Positions 26,401-31,370 of a stretch of DNA of 64,000 bases are shown here, in pieces; positions within the stretch are counted from its first letter, which is position 1; each line of letters begins with the position of its first letter. The translations under genes and the position numbers were made by a program. The notes below the pieces were generated by a model. That model saw only the letters and a list, made by a program, of their open reading frames with translations. It ran no database searches and was not told where the DNA came from. This DNA is from Isochrysis galbana. Lineage: Eukaryota > Haptophyta > Isochrysidales > Isochrysidaceae. The stretch covers positions 7,579,628 to 7,643,627 of the forward strand of contig CM030932.1 in the NCBI GenBank assembly GCA_018136815.1, in the 5' to 3' direction.

Positions 26401-28652
26401 ACGGCTATGCCGGCCGCCATGCCCACGTCAGCCCAGGGTCCCCATTGTACACTCGAAGTGGCCAGCCCACATACGCGACGTTGCGAGCTGAGCGTGTCAA
26501 GGCAGCAGTTCGCAGCAGAATAATTTGCTTGCCCTGCACCACCCAAGATGGCCATGACAGATGAAAACGAGACGAAAGTTTGCAGAGAAAAGGGTGCGCA
26601 AAAGAGGTGTAGCGCCCATGCTCCTACTGCTTTTGGCGCAAATACGCGTTTAATGGACTCGACATTCTGCGAGCGCAGAAGACCGTCAGCAAGCAGTCCT
26701 GCAGCGTGCCATACGCCGCAAAAAGGAGGAGACACACTTTGTAAAACATCTCCCATGACTCGCCTAAGATCGGGCGGGCTTGCGGCATTGCATCGCGCCA
26801 CTCTTATCTTGAGCGGACTGCGAAGCTTACGATGCAGCAGGTCTCGTACGCCTCGCAAAGAAAGAGCGCCATTGCGCGAGGCGAGAATGACTTCATGAGC
26901 GTAGCCACCACGACGAAGCCATTCGCACGTTGTCAGCCCCAACCCGCCGCTGCCACCACTAATCAAATAGCTACCAGGACGTCGGCGAAGATTTACCCGC
27001 GGCAGCTTCAACACTATAGCGCCGATCTGTGTTGGCTGCTGCAGACAAGAGAAAGCGGCGACGGTGCCGTGCTCGAGGTTGAACACATGAAGCAGTGGCG
27101 CGGAGACCACGCGCCGCTCCAAACGGTGCGCGAGCAAAATCAGCGCCCGCTGAATACCCATGGGTGCCCGCTCTGCGATCGCCATCATGTCTGCAATACG
27201 ATAAAGGACACTCGTTGAAGGTGGCGAGCCGAGCATCCCTCGATCCAATGAGATCGCAGATCCAAGCTCGAGAGCGGAGCCTCCCTCACCAAGGAGCGTT
27301 TGCGACAGAGACTTGAAATCTCTCGTGCTGTTGAGCCTTATTCTCAAGCGAAGGCCACGCAGCCATGGAGTCGCGCCGGCAAGGAGGACACATGAGTCGC
27401 GTGAATAGAAGCTGACGACGCATTGACGACGACTGTGAAGGAAAGCGTGCTTCTGCGGTGTGCTAGTGGTAGCGTGTACAAGAGCCATGAGCCAGCAACA
27501 ATATTCACCCGCAATCACACCTTTACTAGACGTGCCGAACTCCAGAAGTATCCGGTCGCCGGCATGCACCCGTGATGACGATGCGGCTACATGGGCGGTC
27601 GCCCAGCTCGTGGGGATGGCACAAGCTGCTTCGAACGAGATATTGTAGGGCAGTGGTGCCAAGAGCCACCCATCAACTCGGGTTACTGACGACACAGGCG
27701 CGTATCCAAAGCCAAATGTTAGAGTCTGAGGGATCAAATGCGAAATATCACTGCCAACGGATTCGACCTCGCCAGCGCAGTCGGTACACGGTGCATGACA
27801 CTCGCCAGAGCATATGGCAAGGATTTGCATTAAATCTCGAAGGCTCAAGCTGACACACCGTACGCGTACCTCCGCGCCGGTTGCCGTCAAGGGTGCTTCA
27901 AAGGGCTGCTGAACGACGATGCGTACATCAGGCAATCCTTCTAGGCGCAGTGCAACGGGCTCGGTCATCGAGAGGGGTGCACGCCTCAGTCTTGGGACCA
28001 ATGCGCGGCTTCTCTTGACCACCATCTCCGGTTCACCCTCAGTAGATCCTGCGGCAACCATCACACTGCACACAAAATCATCAGTTGCACCCCAACCATC
28101 GCTTGTGTGATCCAGCCACTTGAGCCTCACGGTCGGCGCCTCGAGGCGCGAAGTACGCGCTAGGCCAACATTCCCCCCCTGTGATGGCCATACCTCACTG
28201 CAGAAGCTGACCGGCTGCACGTTCCTCGTGAGAATACACATTGGAGGCGGAGTCACTGCGCCCAGCACCACGCGTACCCAGCTAAATGCAGCTTCCAGTA
28301 ATGCTAATGGACTCTGGCGTACGATCGACGGGGCGAAGTGTACTGCCATGGGCGAAGCCCCTGCGTGCCGTGTGTTAAACCCTTCCGGATCTGGTCGGCG
28401 GAGCGATGGGAGCTTGCTGTCTAATGCAAGGTCGCCAAAGACGAGTGTGTTTCTTAATGGTGGCCTCATCTCGTCGCGCCCCTCGATTGCCCGCGAGGCC
28501 TGGGCACGCCGAGTAGGATGGTCACGACCGAGATCATCCATGCCATCCTGAAGTATGTGCTTCGGCTGCGCGGCACCAGCATTGCATAGCATCTCCTCGA
28601 TAGTAATGGTCTCGTGCTCATCGCACGAGGCGTGAAGTGTTTCCCAGTGCAT
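8082..28652 (-). CDS. Giant AT-less, fully reducing modular polyketide synthase, main open frame (6856 codons)
   Basis: An uninterrupted frame of 6856 residues. From its N-terminus it holds structural KR1, ER1, KR1, ACP1, then KS2-DH2-ER2-KR2-ACP2, KS3-...-ACP3, KS4-...-ACP4, and KS5-DH5-part of ER5. Every KS has Cys in DTACSA plus both His (EAHGTGTALGDP, NAGHPEPAA or NVGHAEPAA). Each ER has NFRDVLNVLGAYPGDPG or a variant and AAAGGVGLAAGEY, each KR has GGSGGLG and QANYSAAN or similar, each ACP has G(L/I)DSL. After each KS the linker (FTRRAFAWR...HPL type) leads directly into DH, so there is no integral acyltransferase and no methyltransferase. By family rules each module would load malonyl from a separate enzyme, condense, and reduce fully to methylene. 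The ATG at 28652 is not the true start: the frame is open upstream to about 28841 with PKS homology. The stop at 8082 follows a missing base near 8161, so it is probably not the true end either. Confidence 0.93.
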   Translation of the reverse strand: MHWETLHASCDEHETITIEEMLCNAGAAQPKHILQDGMDDLGRDHPTRRAQASRAIEGRDEMRPPLRNTLVFGDLALDSKLPSLRRPDPEGFNTRHAGASPMAVHFAPSIVRQSPLALLEAAFSWVRVVLGAVTPPPMCILTRNVQPVSFCSEVWPSQGGNVGLARTSRLEAPTVRLKWLDHTSDGWGATDDFVCSVMVAAGSTEGEPEMVVKRSRALVPRLRRAPLSMTEPVALRLEGLPDVRIVVQQPFEAPLTATGAEVRVRCVSLSLRDLMQILAICSGECHAPCTDCAGEVESVGSDISHLIPQTLTFGFGYAPVSSVTRVDGWLLAPLPYNISFEAACAIPTSWATAHVAASSSRVHAGDRILLEFGTSSKGVIAGEYCCWLMALVHATTSTPQKHAFLHSRRQCVVSFYSRDSCVLLAGATPWLRGLRLRIRLNSTRDFKSLSQTLLGEGGSALELGSAISLDRGMLGSPPSTSVLYRIADMMAIAERAPMGIQRALILLAHRLERRVVSAPLLHVFNLEHGTVAAFSCLQQPTQIGAIVLKLPRVNLRRRPGSYLISGGSGGLGLTTCEWLRRGGYAHEVILASRNGALSLRGVRDLLHRKLRSPLKIRVARCNAASPPDLRRVMGDVLQSVSPPFCGVWHAAGLLADGLLRSQNVESIKRVFAPKAVGAWALHLFCAPFSLQTFVSFSSVMAILGGAGQANYSAANCCLDTLSSQRRVCGLATSSVQWGPWADVGMAAGIAVHARLQASGMGLLDASKTGSAFLAALCCRGPSAFCWTVFDWPTFFQAQARAPVYLRAFAPVRKVATTPSPANLHSGPAANKLSLAAVMTTIETTAGCCINADEPLMQFGIDSLGAVEIGNQLHIRSGLNLPSTLVFDFPTARLIHDHLCTLAKPPVGSSVHGPQLQPLSLPSDGKRGSIWVCLQGPCLMLPNGVDIGTMASLSASAATVTSKVPPDRWSLDFVRTMPSPIGDRVMYGGFIRNAELFDNVFFGVSPAEAVAMDPQQRLLLDCSYAALHGASLNKTGVSGSTTGVFVGIEGHDWLEIIRASAFMEKSVYAATGSSHAIASGRLSFILGMQGPCVSIDTACSAALVANHCAMRALHLDECSVAVMAAVSLMLLPANSISFAIAGMTSATGASKTFDARADGYSRGEACCAVVHRACCDSDNRVVTLSGSCVRQDGKSASLTAPNGQAQQQLMRAALAISGHTASDILYLEAHGTGTALGDPIEAGSVNASIGGLRSSQSAMPVGSVKANAGHPEPAAGASGLMRLIGSLSDVLAAPNAHLRILNVHIGAAIDVSKVTLSVQVTPLGTHGAWDAWRSGGVNSFGYSGTIVHAVVKAKTRTLHTPTKVKYARRRYTWRDDAHPFAKRDASVLSKSQPARRYYLATPSAMWPVIAEHIVHDNVTFPGSGYLEMARACLCEFSCASATTALCRTYFLRPLVLEANTDALLRCVIEEGASQFEITSLTAMSGEDPTVHAAGEFESAARPALLPHLARTRCIGVSGVDVGSFYNAFKSVGLEYGTSYRLVRAAWQSQACDRSMSMLRRRVNREGTVVHPADLDNALQTSGLVTGNLSGRGTNLPFKVGEAWLGSCPGHLNALCEVEGHHASTIWLIPRASRHTAGCLLRGFECRKLKRLGKPLNRPTQHLYVTTWHSLVAYAAAFDKGGASLFTGDSIPEVGANSATAGLLVGSVTMGLGFGGNRSLAPLPVLEQHFRVVCTQAGSRSAPTVILMTRGTQVAMASMDIEPMHAGSIGFARTARLECLDLVLECVDVISVGQTCSRFASWRRAIASVPQCPEPDAVLLNESWCVPRVAEAPLSMSGPICLHFDARGALSNLDVRPQQGFERLPFSMEVELHIRSVGLNFRDVLNVLGAYPGDPGPPGNDCAAEVAVVGSDSGRLCVGEQVLGEAFASLASIARADYRLLSPKGSLLSFEAACTLPTTWSTVHMSFNGWRPRSLHRMIVHAAAGGVGLAAGEYAHLLGSHAVVSAGRPSKHRFLHALYTGGTGMTSSRDGGAFSFGAPHFLRGGRALGVLNSLSADFIPSSLALLAESGGCFSEIGKRSVWSSERMRACSLAEYRALALDSTMEQSPWWMRQTLGLLSSRASAGVLHGLPLQPFDMEREVLGAFRCLQAGANIGKVVVRLPALVGRGVRGVHLLSGGSGGLGVLTGRWLAEAGAEAVVLASRSGSSRALRRGECNHVPEGSIFTSRCDVSDFLEVARLSSGLSRCFSAKLVGLWHAAGVLSDGLLTSHRFGAIRRVYAPKAYGAWSLQRATACHQLEAYVFFSSIAGLVGNLGQSNYAAANCCLDSLGGVRRSGGLPAASVQWGPWADVGMAAGSTVNIRLQSAGMGMIDLSLGVLALKAAVCLRGPPIFALFIVHWKQFLENLNLVPPLLDRCASKVGFMQSKEVDQDESRRITIETVTALLDQTIGGDIGADVPLMEAGLDSLSAVEVRNRLQYEIGRKANLPSTLVFDYPTARQLASFLCRLSVGPEEQSVMSIHPLASHIPAATPVQAATPASIANVCAVSISLPLGIRGHESMRLMMMTSSNAVSMVPTERWHLEETPPSLDLVSQRVRHGGFLRYIDHFDNALFNISPAETVTMDPQQRLLLEHSYDALHGTGWTRGLVSCHSMGVFLGIAAASTDWAHILRASPRISHTVYAATSASLSIASGRLSFVLGLDGPCVSYDTACSAALVAQHAASRALMMRECTGGLILGVNLMLLPGLEMFFAIAGMTSARGRCHTFDIRADGYARGEACCAFVEHANDDAEIRCALLGSCVRQDGKSASLTAPNGQAQRSLINMALLDAGIEASDLSCIEAHGTGTTLGDPIEARSIATSTSSCSGREGAFPLSSMKANAGHSEPAAGTTALLRLLLGIMGHESPPNAQLRVLNPHVHTAIYGTFCATPMHVSQVSATHGKMRPYIGGVNSFGYSGTIVHAVAAASLGSSLHVKRARMPPFARRHFPWRDLPHPLRGQTVKDGKDTGAIFASSGSSAFLSIIVDHVVNGHIVFPGAAYLEMAGACRATQLSRCETTYMSNTYFLKVLVIDWITEARLRCAIDASARRFEITSLTAMSGEDPTIHAAGEFESAARPALLPHLARTRCIGVSGVDVGSFYNAFKSVGLEYGTSYRLVRAAWQSQACDRSMSMLRRRVNREGTVVHPADLDNALQTSGLVTGNLSGRGTNLPFKVGEAWLGSCPGHLNALCEVEGHHASTIWLIPRASRHTAGCLLRGFECRKLKRLGKPLNRPTQHLYVTTWHSLVAYAAAFDKGGASLFTGDSIPEVGANSATAGLLVGSVTMGLGFGGNRSLAPLPVLEQHFRVVCTQAGSRSAPTVILMTRGTQVAMASMDIEPMHAGSIGFARTARLECLDLVLECVDVIGVGQTCSRFASWRRAIASVPQCPEPDAVLLNESWCVPRVAEAPLSMSGPICLHFDARGALSNLDVRPQQGFERLPFSMEVELHIRSVGLNFRDVLNVLGAYPGDPGPPGNDCAAEVAVVGSDSGRLCVGEQVLGEAFASLASIARADWRLLSPKGSLLSFEAACTLPTTWSTVHMSFNGWRPRSLHRMIVHAAAGGVGLAAGEYAHLLGSHAVVSAGRPSKHRFLHALYTGGTGMTSSRDGGAFSFGAPHFLRGGRALGVLNSLSADFIPSSLALLAESGGCFSEIGKRSVWSSERMRACSLAEYRALALDSTMEQSPWWMRQTLGLLSSRASAGVLHGLPLQPFDMEREVLGAFRCLQAGANIGKVVVRLPALVGRGVRGVHLLSGGSGGLGVLTGRWLAEAGAEAVVLASRRGTLSSTAAQCGLPSGTAYVARCDVSEAADNIRLACMLAGSGWPRQTSGIWHAAGVLSDGLLAGQSASSLRRVYAPKVSGGWYLHQESCSLEVGSFMLYSSVAALLGGRGQANYSAANSCLDSLSGCRRSRGLSGASLQWGPWADVGMAAGSAVSARLQAGGVGLISAPQGLLALQAAMRPPCPSVLAVLVVRWGVYLGAMAQVPEQLEAFAPERRLRREPFVAPAVGVAPSSVTDLSTILELMQQTSGHRTDADTPLMEAGLDSLGAVELGNRLKTHSGLSLPSTLIFDYPTARQLCSYFEGRSSPSHGAHGASVAADAPAPSSGASVSVFLCGTSSQLPGRARGASAARALVCTSVSSMTEVPSGRWQMEPVGDGTDVVGMRIRHGGFLHEVELFDNAYFSVSPAEAASMDPQQRLLLEHGYAALCGSGLERSTLDGSGLGVFLGIAATDWVDILRGSPMHRSVYAATGSSHSIAAGRLSFVLGLHGPCVSYDTACSAALAAAHSAYRALQAQECANALVAGVSLMLLPEVSINFAIAGMTSATGSCKPFDRRADGYARGEACCTFELEAPRAAASPLGSVLGSCVRQDGRSASLTAPNGQAQRSLLKTAYAVASSDKSLLARVEAHGTGTALGDPIEASSLASVVLPIGTDYRIPSVASIKANVGHAEPAAGASGLLRLILAMRHRESAPNAQLRVLNAHVLSALSGVHCLLPSQLSGTEVDESHATVGGVSSFGYSGTIVHSVVQGSAGSPADLEGYVSAARFTRRAFAWRVPVHPLAQLAMGDSEGGASMFRSEVGGALRALVADHVVRGRIVFPAAGYLEMARQCRALIGQAALGQAAAMRLEKVYFVQPMFVDDVVIVEASMHGTDGAFEVFSTGLEEGAPLVVHCSGRAGVAAGLAGRRGVRAGLAQCTMACDSDALYTTLRGLGLEYGPAYRTLAAVRTCARSRVAVSQLRRRADLRGTGIHPADMDGAFHSTTLVHAQCAGETRLPFAVGDARLQSARGVLWSMASLGPRSGSCDVSLVPFVGESRAAVSICGFEVRSLSRTTSVVPVGLRHHLYSTGWRTVDAVNAPSTVGSAVWCVETRTVADVRRPPSSGSWRLGLGPSITAALPLAHHRGWSVQTALVSIEAALCLSRDYLCASDSNTLWLATAGTHVVAVDRQMDAMHAGAIGLARCVRQEISMMSVVCVDLDGSLRGLAMLTHGGSQALGYAASLMEGEIAWHGSSASVPRLLEASQSLGGPVRLHFDVRGALSNVRVVPQERPVSAPSDGRVALYVRAVGLNFRDVLNVLGAYPGDPGQPGSDSACIVGAVSMGVSHLARGMPALGHAVAALRSVSDADARLMTRKSSLLSFAQASSLPTTWSTVHMSFNGWRPRSLHRMIVHAAAGGVGLAAGEYAHLLGSHAVVSAGRPSKHRFLHALYTGGTGMTSSRDGGAFSFGAPHFLRGGRALGVLNSLSADFIPSSLALLAESGGCFSEIGKRSVWSSERMRACSLAEYRALALDSTMEQSPWWMRQTLGLLSSRASAGVLHGLPLQPFDMEREVLGAFRCLQAGANIGKVVVRLPALVGRGVRGVHLLSGGSGGLGVLTGRWLAEAGAEAVVLASRRGTLSSTAAQCGLPSGTAYVARCDVSEAADNIRLACMLAGSGWPRQTSGIWHAAGVLSDGLLAGQSASSLRRVYAPKVSGGWYLHQESCSLEVGSFMLYSSVAALLGGRGQANYSAANSCLDSLSGCRRSRGLSGASLQWGPWADVGMAAGSAVSARLQAGGVGLISAPQGLLALQAAMRPPCPSVLAVLVVRWGVYLGAMAQVPEQLEAFAPERRLRREPFVAPAVGVAPSSVTDLSTILELMQQTSGHRTDADTPLMEAGLDSLGAVELGNRLKTHSGLSLPSTLIFDYPTARQLCSYFEGRSSPSHGAHGASVAADAPAPSSGASVSVFLCGTSSQLPGRARGASAARALVCTSVSSMTEVPSGRWQMEPVGDGTDVVGMRIRHGGFLHEVELFDNAYFSVSPAEAASMDPQQRLLLEHGYAALCGSGLERSTLDGSGLGVFLGIAATDWVDILRGSPMHRSVYAATGSSHSIAAGRLSFVLGLHGPCVSYDTACSAALAAAHSAYRALQAQECANALVAGVSLMLLPEVSINFAIAGMTSATGSCKPFDRRADGYARGEACCTFELEAPRAAASPLGSVLGSCVRQDGRSASLTAPNGQAQRSLLKTAYAVASSDKSLLARVEAHGTGTALGDPIEASSLASVVLPIGTDYRIPSVASIKANVGHAEPAAGASGLLRLILAMRHRESAPNAQLRVLNAHVLSALSGVHCLLPSQLSGTEVDESHATVGGVSSFGYSGTIVHSVVQGSAGSPADLEGYVSAARFTRRAFAWRVPVHPLAQLAMGDSEGGASMFRSEVGGALRALVADHVVRGRIVFPAAGYLEMARQCRALIGQAALGQAAAMRLEKVYFVQPMFVDDVVIVEASMHGTDGAFEVFSTGLEEGAPLVVHCSGRAGVAAGLAGRRGVRAGLAQCTMACDSDALYTTLRGLGLEYGPAYRTLAAVRTCARSRVAVSQLRRRADLRGTGIHPADMDGAFHSTTLVHAQCAGETRLPFAVGDARLQSARGVLWSMASLGPRSGSCDVSLVPFVGESRAAVSICGFEVRSLSRTTSVVPVGLRHHLYSTGWRTVDAVNAPSTVGSAVWCVETRTVADVRRPPSSGSWRLGLGPSITAALPLAHHRGWSVQTALVSIEAALCLSRDYLCASDSNTLWLATAGTHVVAVDRQMDAMHAGAIGLARCVRQEISMMSVVCVDLDGSLRGLAMLTHGGSQALGYAASLMEGEIAWHGSSASVPRLLEASQSLGGPVRLHFDVRGALSNVRVVPQERPVSAPSDGRVALYVRAVGLNFRDVLNVLGAYPGDPGQPGSDSACIVGAVSMGVSHLARGMPTLGHAVAALRSVSDADARLMTRKSSLLSFAQASSLPTTWSTVHMSFNGWRPRSLHRMIVHAAAGGVGLAAGEYAHLLAATRLYLRADHRSTASCTHSTRAALG
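8162..17964. repeat. Tandem duplication, period 4836 bp, about 2.03 clean copies
   Basis: Bases 8162-13128 repeat at 12998-17964 at an offset of exactly 4836 bp (1612 codons, so in frame). I noticed only two mismatches (t/c at 8393 against 13229, and g/a near 12171 against 17007). The repeated register ends at 13129/17965, where ...taggcagg is followed by ct in one copy and gt in the other. Bases 4855-8161 are a third, deletion-marked copy. Confidence 0.95.
11480..16230 (-). other. PKS module 4: KS4-DH4-ER4-KR4-ACP4 (tandem copy)
   Basis: KS4 Cys codon at 15,726-15,728, DH4 14,930-14,030 ([20 protein letters not shown]), structural KR 14,020-13,480, ER4 13,480-12,500, KR4 12,480-11,740, ACP4 near 11,600. 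Essentially identical to module 5, offset 4836 bp. Confidence 0.85.
16310..21060 (-). other. PKS module 3: KS3-DH3-ER3-KR3-ACP3
   Basis: KS3 (Cys near 20,530), DH3 (19,710-18,850; HVVNGHIVFP and HPADLDNALQ), structural KR (18,850-18,310), ER3 (18,300-17,330), KR3 (17,320-16,560), ACP3 (near 16,430). It is a mosaic: 17,220-19,404 matches module 2, while everything below about 17,964 matches modules 4 and 5 in 4836-bp register. Confidence 0.75.
17220..19404. repeat. 2185-bp block shared with 22050-24234 (module 3 copy)
   Basis: Covers the DH3 C-terminal part, structural KR, ER3 and the start of KR3. Matches 22050-24234 at offset 4830 with only a handful of substitutions seen (near 18046, 18270, 18457 and 19357). 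Both edges are abrupt, with sequence outside clearly different. Confidence 0.9.
21160..25830 (-). other. PKS module 2: KS2-DH2-ER2-KR2-ACP2
   Basis: KS2 (Cys near 25,361, in SIDTACSAALVANH), DH2 (24,540-23,690; HIVHDNVTFP, so Gly of HxxxGxxxxP is Asp; HPADLDNALQ kept), structural KR (about 23,690-23,130), ER2 (23,130-22,160), KR2 (22,140-21,420; QSNYAAAN), ACP2 (near 21,270; GLDSLSAVE). The stretch 22,050-24,234 is almost base-identical to module 3. The KS and most of the KR are of different, less GC-rich sequence. Confidence 0.75.
22050..24234. repeat. 2185-bp block shared with 17220-19404 (module 2 copy)
   Basis: Partner of the block at 17220-19404. Its first 745 bp (22050-22794) also match modules 4 and 5 (12384-13128 and about 7548-8293), giving four copies of the same ER C-terminal half. 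Confidence 0.9.
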
Positions 28653-31370
28653 AACATACCCGTGACCATGCAGCGTGCCATGGCGCGGAGGGCTCGCCCA
28701 GTCGTCGCAGTTTTGTGGAAATTGTTGACGGGAAGAGAAGCCATATCGGTGCTTCTTGACACCGCGCAGATGTGCGATTGGAATTTCCTGGTTGACCGAT
28801 CGTGTGCGAGGTAGAAGCCATGATGTGTACGTGGATGCATCCTCTGCCGCAACAACCTGTTGAGTTGGGGTATGGCTGCATGATCGCGAGCATGCGTGTG
28901 CGCTCCCCTCCCTGGAATGATGCGTGGAGACTGGGCGGGTGTGACGAGCGCGTGGAGCATGTTCGCTACCTCCCTCACCATGCGCCCGGAGCTGAGATGC
29001 TAAAGAAGCTTATGTAGTGGTTTCAGTGGCGAGACGATGTAGCGTACTGACAACGAGTTGTGTTGGTGTGATGTCGGGCCAGGCTGTCTAGCGGCAGGGC
29101 CGTACCGTGTATAGATGACGGCAGGTGGTAGGCCAGGCCGCACTGAAGTGGAACACCGAGGCACTGCAACGCGAAGGCGTCAGCACAGCCTCGTCAACTT
29201 GCATCGCAATCGGCACCTCGAAAACAAGCGGTCGCGGCTTAGTTATGACACCGGAGAGTTGTTCCACCGCTTCCTCGTCAGTTTGGAATTCCTGCACAGG
29301 GTGCAGAAGCCTATCGAAAAAGGCGGCCAACTGCATGGCTCCCTCGAGATCGGCAGGATGAATTAGGGTACCCTCCGAGTCTAGCCTCCGATGTAGGGAG
29401 CCGACTACGACGGCTGACTGCTCGCAGGCCCAACACGCCGCCAATGCACGGTATTCTCGGCCGAACTCTAGTCCGCAGTTTCTCAAAAGGCGGTATAGGA
29501 CGAAGACGTCGAGCGCAATCGTGCTGATCTCGCGTGCGAGCACCAACTCCGGGGTAGGTGGCGCTTGGATTGCTGCGAGCGCGTCGCCAGAGCAGTGAAC
29601 ATCAAGTGGAGTCGGTAACTCGCTGGCAGCCTTGGCGCTCGGGGGGACACACAGGGAAGAGGAGACCGCAAACTTCTTCCTACCCACGTCGACTTCGCAA
29701 GATACCCAGGCCCCTTGCGCGTCGTCGAGGAGCAGCGGTGCGGAGAAGGTCATACGCCGCAAGTGCACCCCTCGTGGCAACGGCTGCAATACTTCCTCGC
29801 ACGCCGCTCGAACCATCTCAAGGAATGCTCCGGTAGAGAGCATATTCCCTTGGTCGCCATAGGCCTGCCCCGCGACGATAGCAAGCAACGGCACAGTGAC
29901 GGGGATTCGAAAAACCGCCACCGCCGGTAGAGCGGTGAGAGCAGAGCTCGTCCTGTGCTGAAGTAGTGGGTGCAGTTGCGCCTGCCACTCAAATCGGCGG
30001 CGCCGGTACGGCCGAGATTTGGGCCACGTGGCAATCGTGGAGGCCGTCACACGCAAAACTCGCACCGCCGCATGGGCGATGGTTCCACTGTACCCGAAGG
30101 AACTGACACCACCTGTGGTGGTCTTCGTGTGTGTGAGCGATGCGAGCGTTGCAGCCGCACACAATGGCGCTTGTGCACTCGCCACGGCGTCCCCAATGTG
30201 CGAGTTGAGAATGCGCAGCTGCGCGTTAGCGGGCACGAGGCCGTCGCACGTGCAAGCGAGGAGGCCACAGAGGCCAACGAGGCCTGCCGCTGGCTCGAGA
30301 TGGCCAAGGCTGGCTTTCACGGAGCCGACCAGAGTCTTCCTGGCGCGCATGTCGACGCCAAGGTTGAGCATGGCCAGTGTCTCCGAGAGCGCCCGCACTT
30401 CGGTGGGATCTCCCAGAGCCGTCCCAGTGCCATGCGCTTCCACCACCATCATCTCTCCTTCCGCAGTACCAGCTCGAGAGAGCGCCCGGAGGAGCAGCTT
30501 CATCTGCGCGCCGCCGTTGGGAGCGGTCAGGCTTGCACTCAGGCCATCATGCATCACTGAGCTAGACGCGAGTTCCGGCACGATGCATCCGCTTGTCTGA
30601 GCGTTGCCTTGCAAGCCCAGGCTCCCTTCATCGTGCGCGGTGTCGGCCAAGGCCAGGACCGCGCCGCCAACCCCCTCCCCGCGCGCATATCCGTCTGCGG
30701 CCGAGTCAAAAACTCTGCATCGGCCAGCTGGAGAGAGCATCCCAGCACGCGCATACGCGACGCTGACATGAGGGGTCAGCACCAGGCTAACGGCGGCCAT
30801 AAGCGCGAGACAGCATTTATCGGCAGCCTGCAGCCCTTGCGCGGCCCCGTGCAGAGCCACGAGGGCCGATGAGCAGGCCGTGTCGATCGCCTGGCATGGG
30901 CCGTGGAAGCCCATTGTGAAGGATAGGCGGCCAGCAGCCACGGAAATAGCCGAGCCAGTGGCTGCGTAGACAGTTGGTGCGCTCGCGTACGTCAGCATAG
31001 ACGCGAAGTCATTGTTGGAGATCGCCAAGAACACGGCGGTGTCCGATCCCCGCAAGCGCGAGAGCGGCACTCCTGTGAGTGTAACAGCCTCGTGGCTCAC
31101 CTCGAGCAGAAGCCGTTGTTGAGGGTCCATTGCAGCCGCCTCGGCCGGCGACACCCCAAACGCCTGATTGTCGAAGAGGTTCGCGCCGCAAATCGTGGCC
31201 AACCGAGCGGCTCCGGGGAATCGCTGGTGTGTCTCAGTGTCGACGATCCAGCGCCAGAGGGGCACCTCGTCCACAGCATCGTGGCCAGTGCGCAAGAGGG
31301 CGTCGAGTGCGGATGCCCAAGGCGCAGAGGGCCAGCGCCCTATCAATCCGACGATGGCTGGTGTCGCCGT
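25950..31370 (-). other. PKS module 1: KS1-DH1(degenerate)-ER1-KR1-ACP1
   Basis: The most divergent module. KS1 is intact. DH1 lacks the catalytic His/Pro signature. ER1 (about 28,000-26,990) has VSLSLRDLMQILAICSGE in place of NFRDVLNVLGAYPGDPG, so it may be weak or inactive. KR1 (26,985-26,230) is normal: [31 protein letters not shown]1 is near 26,140-25,960 with FGIDSLGAVE. If DH1 is dead, the module would leave a hydroxyl. Confidence 0.7.
28842..29105 (-). other. Candidate GT-AG intron joining the two PKS open frames
   Basis: On the minus strand exon 1 reaches ...HLYT, followed by GTACGG (GT at 29105-29104). A matching acceptor ...GGCAGAG ends at 28842. Both sites are phase 0, the interval is 264 nt and it contains in-frame stops. 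Downstream the frame reads ASTYTSWLLPRTRS...HLRG and later HGYVMHWETL, which line up with ASTIWLIPRASR...LLRG and HLYVTTWHSL in module 2. That places it as the missing C-terminal DH and start of structural KR1. The exact splice sites are inferred. Confidence 0.6.
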
